Source: Linnemannia schmuckeri | Taxonomy: Eukaryota > Mortierellomycota > Mortierellomycetes > Mortierellales > Mortierellaceae | Direction of reading: 5' to 3' | Assembly (NCBI GenBank): GCA_029449235.1 | Contig: JANATG010000017.1 | Span: forward strand, 884,001-948,000 | Length of the DNA: 64,000 nt | Shown here: in pieces, positions 32,261 through 41,895 of the stretch | How positions within the stretch are numbered: the stretch's first letter is position 1 | Layout of the letters: every line of letters begins with the position of its first letter | Made by a program: the position numbers and the translations under genes | The notes under the pieces: generated by a model | The model's database searches: none | What the model was told of the DNA's origin: nothing | The model's input: only the letters and a program-made list of their open reading frames with translations

Positions 32261-32572
32261 TCGCCATGCCTAAGTAACAACAGTTCCAACCGTTTCGTAT
32301 ATTATTATTACATATATAGAAAAGGCGCACGCGCCCATTGTTCTCTCTGTACACTCGGGACAGCACTTTTAACGTTAACAACAACTACTGTACTGTAAAC
32401 CCATCGCGAACACCGCCGCATCAGCCGCCACACGAACAATCTTTCTCACAGAACTCTTATATAGCAGGACTTCTCTCAGTATACTTACAGAATAGCATAG
32501 TGTATTCAAAACTGAGCTATCCTCAGACGAATCCTCCCTTGGCTGCTTTTTCCCAAGATCTCGTAGATCGCC

Positions 32573-32887
32573 ATGCATCCCACAGTTGCCTCCCTTACTC
32601 TGCTGTTAGTCTCAGTAGCAGGCATGGCTACTGCCCAAGGAGGCAAGTTGATCGAATACGACATTTGCTCATGCTTCTGTCCCAGATATAACGCCTCATG
32701 CTGCATCCTTACTGGTGACTCCATGTACGAATAAGTCTGTGACACACCTGACTTTAGGCCCTCTGTCGCAAGGTATGAGGCCTGCTGCAAAAAATCTGGA
32801 GTCCAAATCAAGTGCAAGGCTGGATACCGCGGTCCAAAGAACCCTTGGCTTCCAGAGGGCTCGTCCGGCTGCAACATTAAGAACTAG
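32573..32887 (+). pseudogene. Secreted cysteine-rich protein with in-frame TAA
   Basis: ATG at 32573 starts a signal peptide (ASLTLLLVSVAGMATA), followed by EYDICSCFCPRYNASCC, then TAA at 32732-32734, then in the same frame VCDTPDFRP, YEACCKKSGVQIKCKAGY and a C-terminal SSGCN to the stop at 32885. Reading across the TAA gives 104 codons and ten cysteines, an even number. GAA TAA GTC is one C-to-T change from GAA CAA GTC. Either a nonsense allele of a small secreted protein, or the stop lies in a tiny intron (33 nt, GT at 32726 to AG), which would leave nine cysteines. A TATA-like stretch is at about 32,310. Confidence 0.6.
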
Positions 32888-33001
32888 GAGGGTGTTTGCC
32901 TTCTTTGGTGATAATCACCGCGCTACACATATCCCAAGTTAATTTTTAATATTAAAGTTGTGAGTAAAAATGCTCTATTCGATGACGTTTTTGTCACCAC
33001 A

Positions 33002-33121
33002 ATGTCGGATACCGAGGTGACCAACTCCCCTCCCATTGTCACTCTTGAGCTCCCAAGCTCTCTTCTTCCCCCTATCTGCAACGGGGAGGAGTCGGTGATG
33101 GCTAAAGATCATGCTTTATGA
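33002..33121 (+). pseudogene. Short fragment, unrecognised
   Basis: 39-codon frame (MSDTEVTNSPPIVTLEL ... AKDHAL) ending at TGA 33119-33121, after which the same frame continues AEWLFKGLYVSM. TGG to TGA would explain the stop. Probably the start of a longer lost gene. Confidence 0.25.
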
Positions 33122-33268
33122 GCTGAATGGCTATTCAAGGGTCTCTATGTGAGTATGGCCAGTAGAAAAGGTGTAACAGAATCCTGAGGAGCGAACGAGC
33201 TCTTCTTGCTTCTTTCTATTGTACAGTAATAAGCTGATGCAACAATAAATATAAAAACCTAAGAAAAC

Positions 33269-33781
33269 AATGAGGCTGGGTACCAATCCTGAGGTTTCTC
33301 CAACCCCTCAAGAAAAGGCTTCATGTCCACTGCAGACTGACCCCACCGCAAAGGGTTGTCAAGCGAGTGCACTCTAAAGACCCTTGACTCCGCAAGCGTA
33401 TTCCTCTTGAAAATCTGCCCACAGGAGTTGACACCACAGGCTCGGTTCTCGCGGATGTATCCGAAGCACGGCTCATAGGCATAATCCGACTTTTGAGTTG
33501 CAGCTCCAGCAACCGCTTGTTCCCGCTCCTAATCCTCCTGAAGGCCCCGCATGAGGGCGACCACACGGGGCATATCTGCGTCGCGCGGGGACGTCACTCC
33601 AAAAGACCCCCGGATAGAACCTAACCTCCCTGGCGCCATATTTTTCAATAATAGTGTGTGGCACCTCTGGCCCAATCAAGATTTTCAGTTCCTCCTGGGT
33701 GAGCTTTTGTGCAGACGGGCTGTTGATGGCATAATCCTGAAGTTCCTGTATCGCCTCTGGCCCCAATTGACCCTGGGCCAT
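33269..33781 (-). pseudogene. Unrecognised gene with frameshift and stop
   Basis: Starts at 33781 (MAQGQLGPEAIQELQDYAIN) with protein-like content (QKLTQEELKILIGPEV, YGAREVRFYPGVFW). A one-base shift then continues TSPRDADMPRVVALMRGLQE, a TAG, and EREQAVAGAATQKSDYAY ... CGVNSCGQIF ... DWYPASLFS to a stop near 33,269. Four cysteines in the second half. No known domain recognised; likely a decayed gene of about 170 residues. Confidence 0.45.
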
Positions 33782-33809
33782 TTTCTCCCTGTGTCAGGGT
33801 TTTCACTCT

Positions 33810-34780
33810 GAATACTGACATGTGACCAACGCCACCAACTTCTAAATGCCGATATTTTTAATGGGCATTTGGAATGCTGGACCAAAGAAAGGAGAGCACA
33901 CTGCAGGACATGAGTCTAGTCCAAATCAGGAGTAGGCGTGAGTTAAGAGTTAACTCAAGTTAACCCGAGTTTCAACCTCTATCTTCTAGTGCCACCAAAT
34001 GGCCAAGTAGCCCTTGCTGACTAATCAAGCCCTAGAATTATCTGGACACAACCTGGTCTTTAACAATAACGTAAATAACTCCCGTACCCGTAGTCTAGTT
34101 TCATCGTTCTTAACCTTGACTTTATTAAACACACGATCTATCTCCGCAATCTCAGTCTTACCTTGTTACAGCTACTTAGTTTCCTTATTATTTTACCCCT
34201 TGTCCCCTCGCTTTCCTGTTCCTTCGCCCACTCGTTTCGTATTCCTCTTTTCAAGACGACTGCCTTGTCGTCTTGTTAGACCTTGTATATATTGATGCAA
34301 TGATAATAGACGATAATAGCCACATTTAGTGTTGGAAGTTATAAGAAATATGTGTGGATCGTCGTAAAAGGGATTAACGCAATCATTGCCTACAATTCTG
34401 CCTTTTCAATCTGTGTCACTATAACAGTTGAAAATCGCACTTGCACTAGCAGACATTGGAATATCATAGCTATGGAAAATAATAACCAGGGGTTATTATT
34501 GATAAAGGATGGAATAACGAAAACAAAGAGTGGGGTCTGTTTACTCCAGGGACGAGGAGTGCCTATGCACTCTACGTCCCCTTGCTGCGTTTGGCGCGTC
34601 TAAGCCGCCACTTAGATACTCTTGCTAGGATCTCGTAGGAGGTCGTGCTCACATACGGCGCCGATCTCCGTCTATCTTAGGTAGTTACCATCGCTCTCAA
34701 GTAGCTACCAACGCTCTCAGCCCATTCCTGATCCTCCATAGATATGACTCTTAGCATAGACGATCTCTCCCCCAACTCCC
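33810..34780. other. Non-genic, possible LTR-like material
   Basis: Contains short GAGTTAA/AACTCAAG alternations near 33,945-33,975, CT-rich tracts at 34,190-34,280, and repeated GTAGCTACCA-type segments near 34,680-34,710. No gene supported. Confidence 0.4.
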
Positions 34781-35043
34781 GATCCCCTATAAGATAGCTA
34801 GCTTAGCCCTAGACAGTTCCTCCCTTCTTTTATTCCTTTTCTCTCATAAAGTTGTCCTCATCATATCTGTCTCCTTTTGGAATGTCCTTCCTGTATTGGA
34901 TGTTCATCTTTCTCTGTATTATCTTCACACTTGTCCTTCTCGAACTCTACCTCAACAACTCCATTTCCCCTCTTTGTTTCGTCATTCTGCCCCTTAACAG
35001 TCTTCCCACGGCCTTCTCATTCCAACACCCTATGTACACGTGA
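34781..35043 (+). repeat. Leader plus hydrophobic frame, second copy
   Basis: CCCCTATAAGATAG at about 34,785 precedes a CT-rich leader and a short frame from 34,882 (MSFLYWMFIFLCIIFTLVLL, then EL). The peptide matches the pattern of MSIFRWTFIYLALLFSLYLL at 7784. Probably a dispersed element or LTR leader rather than a gene. Confidence 0.45.
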
Positions 35044-35923
35044 TTATAGCTCAAGCTACACCTGTCAAAAATCTTGTCCGATTGCGCCTCTGCGTTACCC
35101 AGGCCATCTTGAGCATGTGTCTAGGTCTCCCTTGAATTCCTTGTAAAGTATCATCGCCCTCACGCCCCATATAATTCCATCGCAAAGGTTGGGAGGGAGA
35201 TCATAGGGCGTAGCGACCATATCTCCACCTTCGTATGCGCCATCTTAGCCAAACGCTGATACTTCGAGAACAACCACAGAGAATTATAGCATGTAACGAA
35301 GTATGTGTGTAACTAACTGAAAACGAGAGAGAAAGAGATATACGAATGTGAGTGATAATGATACTTATATACCAATGTAACAATGTGAATGCGGTTTATA
35401 GATAACGCGTTTGCGTTCCTTGTTTCAGGTCTGGCGTTCTGTTTCCAAGGCTTTAGTTTTGGGTGACAATATCAGGCAAAAGTTGCAATGCGTTGATAAT
35501 TGAGGGAGAAATAGGTCTTGATGCTGCCGTGAAGATTATTGAGTAGAACAAAGATGGGATAGGACGAAGGGAAGTGGCGGTGGGTTTTAAAAGGAGGGTA
35601 CTGACTGAGCTTGCTGGTAAACTGAAGAGGAATAGGGATCATTTATATTTGACGGGAAAGTGAGCCGTCTCTTTTGAATGCAAACAGGACACGAGGATCA
35701 CAGCATCAATAAAGAGGGACATTGTAACATTGCAGTTCTGCTTAGGCTGCATTGACCCTATTTTTTACTTCATGCTGGAAGGAACTTTATCTGCCAATTT
35801 TTTCTGGTGTGATTTCCACATCTTATTTTATCTGTCTCCCTGAAAAATTATCAGCATCTAATAACATGGCCTTTATGAATGGGTATTATACACATATACT
35901 TCTTTTCTGTATTTATAAGGCAT
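35044..35923. other. Intergenic, no gene seen
   Basis: Spacer before the 3' end of the MDR gene; only short frames. Confidence 0.6.
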
Positions 35924-37238
35924 TTACAAATCTGCGATCTTGATGATGACTTTGCCGGCGTATTTGCCATCCAGCATATTGACAAAGTGCATAGGGGCAT
36001 TTTCGATCCCTTCAAAGACCTCCTCCCTATAATTAATCTCTTTCCGCTCCAACAGCGGCCTCACAGCATCATCCAGCTCTCCATTGGCAAAGTACTGCAG
36101 ATGGTGCCAGTAAATGAATCCCAAGATCGAGACGCCCCTACGAGCAATAACGTTCAGGTTCCGAATCGGATATGGCTCCTTGCCGTTTTCCTGTGAGACC
36201 ATGCCGACCGACAGGATCTTTCCCTTCTCATTGATGAGTTCCAATACCAGATCCAGAATCTCTCCGCCGACAGTGTCGTAATAGTAGTCGATGCCCTCGG
36301 GCGCCAGTCTCTTCAGGGCCTCGCGTGCGTCTTCGGTTTTGTAGTTGAACGCACCGTCGAAATGCTGTTTTTCGACTAGGTACAATACCTTATCATCTGA
36401 GCCGGCTATATTTTACGAGAAAAAAAAACAACAATTGTCAGCTAAAGGCGATTGCGGCAAAAATTGTCAAATCCTGCATCTTAGAGTCCAACTTTTCTGC
36501 GCAGAAGATTCCTAGACGAACCTGATCCAATGACACGAAGACCTTGCGCCTTGGCAAGCTGCCCCACAAGCTGCCCCACACCTCCAGCAGCAGAACCCAC
36601 AAAAATGGTCTTTTTGGACTCGATCCCAAGTACCTTTAGACCAGCAAAGGCCGTGAGGCCAGGCATACCCAGAGCACTGATATAATTCGAGAGGGGTACT
36701 CCCGTCGACTCGTCGCGAGCATGTGCGGGCAAGACTCGAATATCCGATTGAGTATTGGGGTCGTTCAAACCAGAGAGACGTGTGAATTTTTCGTATCCAG
36801 TATTGCCTGAAACCAATGTGCCGACTGGGTACTTTTCGTATCCAGATGCGACCACCTCGGCGATTCCGAGGCCGTAGAAGGGGTCGTTCAGTTGGCGAAA
36901 AGATAAGGGCATATCTCCTCCCGTCTCGTCTAGAGTAAAGCGTACATCTGCCAGTGTATAATAGCCAAAGAAAGTGAGGTATTAGAACTGAAAAGCGTTC
37001 AACTGCACAGGTGCACACATGATAAAACGACGGGATTCTACTAATATCCGGAGGAGTAAAACTTACAAGGGTCGAGGGAGAGGTAGAGGTTGCGGAGAAT
37101 GACCTCGCCCTCCTTGACACTGGACAGATCGATCTCCTGGTTGGCCTCTACCCTAAACTGGGCGGTAGTGACTCGTGCCTTGTTTGCGTAGCTGGCACGG
37201 ACGACGCGGGTGTTGCTGACAATTTTGCTTAGGGTCAT
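35924..37238 (-). CDS. MDR-family NAD(P)H-dependent oxidoreductase, three exons
   Basis: Exons 37238-37067, 36947-36522 and 36405-35924; introns are 119 nt (GTAAGT ... GGCAG) and 116 nt (GTTCGT ... ATATAG). The 359-residue product lacks the structural zinc lobe and resembles alkenal/one oxidoreductases and prostaglandin or leukotriene B4 reductases. Evidence: LYLSLDPYVRF at 51-61, and the cofactor loop GSAAGGVGQLVGQLAK at 175-190, then YYYDTVGGEILD and GKILSVGMVSQ. It probably reduces reactive enals, enones or quinones in the cytosol using NADPH; the exact substrate is not readable. The coding sequence is clean despite decayed neighbours. The upstream region (37,290-37,340) is GA-rich. Confidence 0.92.
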
Positions 37239-37239
37239 T

Positions 37240-38450
37240 TTAAAAAAGTGGACTAGATGATGTCTTGCGGAAATATATAGATGTGTGTGTGTAAGAAAGA
37301 GAGAAAGAGTGAGAGAGTGAGTGAGATAGAGAGAGAGAAACCGAAAAGATCAGTCCGTGCTTAAAAACGTTTCGAACCTGCAGCCAACTGCGCACACGCT
37401 GTAAAAATTGCGCAGCTCGATCTTTCCGTCGCTTCCACGGTTAATCATTTAGAGCCCAGACACATCATATTTTCACGGACAGCGTCTTGCTGAGGGTCGA
37501 AAATGGTGGCGTTCATGGACAATCGCACGACCCAAGAAAGAGATTAGGTTCTTGAGCTCTGAGACGTACAAAGTTGAGGGAGAGGGATTCAGTTGAACCT
37601 CCGTTATTCGATATTGCGAATTCGATAAAGGCAATCGGGAAAATGATCATGCTCAAATTGAGCCCTCTTAGTTTGAGTAATAGAGTAACGGAGGCATCAA
37701 GAGCAGAGCGCAAAAAACAAGAGGGTCAAGAGGGGTACAGGAGCAGCCAAACTGAAGGTCCGCGAATTTGAGGGGGACGCACAGGCAACAAAAAATAATC
37801 AGTGGGATCAAAGGATTAAAGGATCAGGACATTGAACAAAGCCAAGGGATAATGTGAGAATTGTCGCTGACATGTGCTTTTTTGATGTTAAGGGCTATAA
37901 TTATTTGTCACTGTTGCCAATTTCAATCTTGTGCGCCCAGGTTCATCCTCACCGTAGTTAGCCTAATGTAAATACTGCGTACGTAGAAAAATGGGAAGCG
38001 CGTTGTTCCTGCTTTCTCTAAGGACGTCTTCGCGGAGCAACTGACCTGCGTCAATTGATTACCATTGTTCATCTGATGAAAACAAATCTAAAGCAAAAAC
38101 GACGGTCGTCTGGTAATTTTTTTTTATTTTAAGTTTATTACGCCATAGTGTTTAGGAAACTAATACTCCTCACCTAACAGGTGACCAAAAGGATATAAAA
38201 AAGAAATACATTCCACAAAAAGTATACAATTACACCTACACTGGGAAAAACCGTTAAACGAGAGAGCTGAACAGGCAGGGCAAAATAAAATACAGATCGC
38301 CTAGGTGGGGAGGTTGGTGTCGTTCGGGGATTCTTCGACAAGGAGAGGGGGCCGGTGCTTCTCTCTTTGGTGCTTCTTCTCAGCTAGCTGGACACGAGCT
38401 TGAGTGAGACTTAGGTCCAAAGAGGCAAAGACGGTCCGTGGTTCCAAGGC
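37240..38450. other. Intergenic with a pogo-like inverted repeat
   Basis: 12-nt arms CCTCCGTTATTC (37598-37609) and GAGTAACGGAGG (37683-37694) face each other with one mismatch; CAGTTGAACCTCCGTTATTC resembles the ends of pogo/Tigger elements. The rest shows nothing coding. The GA-rich tract at 37,290-37,340 belongs to the MDR promoter. Confidence 0.4.
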
Positions 38451-39276
38451 TTAGCCTTCGATAACAAAGGCAAAGTGGTACCGCCAAATGGTGGCAAGGA
38501 TGGCGCCGAACGAGAGGAAGACGGGGGTGTCTTCGTGGGTTTTGTTGGGGTCGGGATCTGGGAAATAGAGGCTGCAGGTGTAGTCTGCGGACCAACCTCG
38601 TTCCTCCACATATCTTGAAAATGTACCTTGCCTCACCTCCAGTTTCTTGGGATAGCTGAGGAGGAGATGGCGACTCGTATTCACGTGCGCTAGATAGATG
38701 CGACGGACGTGAGAGTACTCATCCGGGAAAAAAGAGGGAGAGTATAACCAGACGGGCTTTGTTGATGAGGAGGCCCCACTAGACCTTGCGAGCATTGTGA
38801 GGGATCGCGTTTATCCAAAACGGTTTCCAGAAAGCTGGCGTGAGAGATGGAGCGGGGTTAGTTATTGGTGGGTGATGTAGTGGTGTGGAGGGAGAAGAGT
38901 AAAATTTGGCGAAAATGGCTCGTCGAAAAGTCCTAGTGCTTGCCAAATCAAAAGTGCCATTCTCTGGCTGTGTAGTGATGATCTCGTTGATACGCTCAGC
39001 GATGTCGTCCTCCATCGATAGGGTTCCTGGCATGTCCAAGGTCTGCTGTGATGCAGGGTGGGCCTTGAAGTATCCGTCAGTGTGGTTGCGCTCTAGCCTA
39101 TGGTGGGATCGGTGTCCGATGGCGCGTTCGTTGCCTGGGATGAAGGCTAGCTAGCACTCAGTCTTTGCTTCATCTGTTCACACAGATTTGAAGACACAGT
39201 TCATGCGCCAGTTGGGTGGGTGTGGCTCAAGAGTACCATTAGCCTTGAGCCAGAGAGGAAAAGGAGTGGCTGCCAT
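38451..39276 (-). pseudogene. Unrecognised protein, broken or tiny-intron gene
   Basis: ATG at 39276 (MAATPFPLWLKANGTLEPHP) runs to a TGA and TAG near 39,182-39,150, then FIPGNERAIGHRSHHRLER, LSMEDDIAERINEIITTQ, FWKPFWINAIPHNARK, a one-base shift at about 38,780, and PVWLYSPSFFPDEYSHVRR to the stop at 38451 (YHFAFVIEG). The text is protein-like throughout, about 265 residues. Removing 39183-39151 (33 nt) and 38784-38757 (28 nt), both GT...AG, restores one frame, but such introns would be unusually short, so decay by C-to-T stops plus an indel is the simpler view. No domain recognised. Confidence 0.45.
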
Positions 39277-39405
39277 GGTGCAGGCCGGTAAGGACTCCGC
39301 AGTCTCCTGATCCTATGTCAGTCTAGAGATCCGCCCAACCGCATACACAAAGCCCTTGAGGATTGAGTACAGCCGAAGAGTGTTTTCTTGGAGTAAGAAA
39401 AAATA

Positions 39406-39944
39406 TCAGGAGAGACGAAAGGGGACAGAGGGAACTCTGATCCAATCATCAAGCTCAAGAGATCCTCGAAGATGGGAACCGTGAAAGAGTGGGTTTCGGA
39501 GCAAATTTTTTGTATCGTTCGAAGTTGGAAAGTGATGCTCTGGGAGCCAATATCTTCGATGCCAAGTCTTCCTTGAGACCGACGGAAATAAAAGAGATGG
39601 CTCCATGAGATACTTTTGCCTGTGCTTCTGGCCCAAAGAGGAGGTCATAGATAGCAGGAGTGTAACTCCAATCATCGTAGTAAGATTTTCCATCTAGGAT
39701 AACACGGAGATTCCGCACATGCACCCGATTGTTAGCCAGGAACGGGCTCGATCGTCTGTGATTCTTATAATCGAAAACATCATAGTCCAAATCGCGTCAG
39801 ACGAGTGGTTGAAAAACTTGGTGGAAGGACTTGCAGTTCAAACACAGCTGGCAATAGTCTGTTCGGCGCAAATGGTCGGAAAGTGTCTGCCAATTCAGGG
39901 ATTGCGATGAGGGTAGAGAGGGTCTGCGGCATGGGATGTCTCAT
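39406..39944 (-). pseudogene. F-box-like gene relic
   Basis: From 39944: MPQTLSTLIAIPELADTF, a frame change, FHQVFQPLV then TGA (39797-39799) then RDLDYDVFDYKNHRRSS, and RNLRVILDGKSYYDDWSYT to about 39,455. The F-box signature IPELADTF ... QPLVWRDL is evident once TGA is read as TGG. Truncated relative to the intact family member. Confidence 0.7.
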
Positions 39945-40605
39945 CGAGGAGGAGGGGAGGTAAATGTGAAATGAAAGGAGATGAATTGAGATTAAATGAG
40001 AGGAAGGAAAAGATGAAGGGAGAGGAACGAGGAAGATATATATATACAAAAAAAAGGTAGCGTCAATGGTCCATCGAACTGTTACAGCCGAGCCTGACTC
40101 ATTTTAGGCTGTATAGAGTATGTTCACCACCAAAAAAAAGGTCGCGACCCCGTCGATATTGACGTTAGTCCTGATCTCAGTCAATTGGGCCCGCCCTTTA
40201 TTTAAATGATGTTTGTTTTAAAAAAACTATCTGCTGCTTTGTAACATAATCCCGATTCGTAGAAAGAGCAAGTTTACGAGATGAATGAAAAAACAGACAG
40301 CACCGAGGGCGTAAAAGTAAATTCATGAAACAACAGACAGCACAGAGGATGTAAAAGTAGATGTGTGAAAAAAGATGGGAAGATGTAACAGAGGAGAACG
40401 AGAGTGTAAAGCCACTTATGAAAACTATCATAAAAGGAGGTGCGTGGGTAAAACTGTTACAAACGTTTTGTTTGGTCTTCTAACACCATCATCGTCCATC
40501 AGATATGGGGAATCAAAAAGAAGAGTAACAGCATAGGTATTACTTATTTAAGTGTATGAGCAAATACATGGGTCTAGTGTGATAGTAAAAGCTACAATTA
40601 AACAG
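39945..40605. other. Intergenic, no gene seen
   Basis: Divergent upstream region between the F-box relic and the phosphoesterase. Two related segments share AACAGACAGCAC near 40,290 and 40,330. No other feature. Confidence 0.55.
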
Positions 40606-40639
40606 TTCGATGACGTAATTCTCACGCCCATTGTACTGC
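40606..40639 (+). promoter_or_regulatory. CRE-like promoter block, copy 2
   Basis: Contains TGACGTAATTCTC and CATTGT 40-73 bases upstream of the phosphoesterase ATG. It matches the minus strand of 17839-17872 at 30 of 34 positions. Its distance to the ATG fits a core promoter or transcription start region. Confidence 0.6.
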
Positions 40640-40678
40640 GCCGACTGTCATCACCATTCTACTTTTTATTTCCTCAGC

Positions 40679-41895
40679 ATGTTTTCCTCCATGTTGAACT
40701 TCTCTAAACCAAAGCCGCCACCACAGAATTTCCGAGACACTCGCGCAGAAGAACCTATGGAGCTACCGAAGATGGACATGGAGCTATTCCCGCCGAATAT
40801 CTATTTTGCACCCACCGCACCAGCAGACAAGCCGGCTCCGAACTGGCTGCGGATGGTGTGTATCAGCGACACACACAATACAACCTATGCCAATAACTAT
40901 CCCATACCCGAAGCCGACATTTTGGGTACGAGACTTTCAAGAGCACTGAGATATGAACCTTGGCTGTTGCTTATTGATAATGAAAAAGGATGCCGCTAAC
41001 AGTGATATTCTTTTACATAGTACATGCGGGCGACTTTACAAAGATGGGCACAATCGCTCAGATCGACCAATTCATCGACTGGTTGAAATCCCTCACTCAC
41101 ATCCCTATTAAGATTGTCGTTGCAGGAAACCACGATGTCATTCTCGATAAAGAATTTTACGAGCAGCATTGGCGTCGATTCCATACCACCAAAGAAGACC
41201 ATCAAGCAGCACTGAACAAATTAAAGTCAGCAGGACACGGCATCATCTATCTTAACAACGAGCTATACACTGTCGATGGAGCCAACCTCCTGTACGAGAA
41301 ATACCAAAAGCAAAAGAAGCAGAGTTCGATGAACAAAATCTCGGAACATGTGGACCCCACAGGAGCTGATGCTACGGATATTGACGATTCTGTAGTAGTG
41401 GACCCACGAGAAGGATGGGTCGAAGGATACCGAATTTGGGCGAGTCCCTGGCAGCCGGAATTCTGGGAGTGGGCGTTCAATGAAGTCCGTGGTAGACTCA
41501 AAGGTAAGGCCATGGTAGTAAGCCGCACCCTCGTTTTCAGTGTACTTAGGTATACTAAACATACCGACCTGTTCGGTGCATATGCGTGCGTAGATATCTG
41601 GAAGCACATCCCTGAGGATACGGACATCTTGATGACTCATGGTCCTCCCAAGTACCATGGAGATACTGTACCCCATAGCAAAGAACGGCATGTAGGCTGT
41701 GAGGAGCTTTTGGAACGACTAAAGTTCGTCAGGCCGTTGTACCATGTGTTCGGCCACATCCATGAGGGGTACGGATTCTCGGAGATCGAGTGGGATGGAG
41801 GAAGCCACTCGACCGTGTGTATCAATGCGTCCACTTGTACGGAGAGGTATCACCCTCTGAACCCGCCCATCATCGTTGATCTTCCCCCAAAATAA
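40679..41895 (+). CDS. Metallophosphoesterase (MPPED/UPF0046-like), three exons
   Basis: Exons 40679-40925, 41021-41503 and 41594-41895; introns are 95 nt (GTACGA ... ACATAG) and 90 nt (GTAAGG ... GCGTAG). The 343-residue product has the calcineurin-like metal motifs: CISDTHN (Asp64, His66), HAGD (Asp87), VVAGNHD (Asn119, His120), LMTHGPPKYHG and FGHIHEG. Layout matches the MPPED1/MPPED2 and UPF0046 group of two-metal phosphodiesterases that hydrolyse phosphodiester or phosphomonoester bonds; the physiological substrate is unknown. A 30-40-residue acidic insertion (DPTGADATDIDDSVVVDP) separates the GNHD and the later strands. No signal peptide. The CRE-like block at 40606 probably belongs to its promoter. 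Confidence 0.92.
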
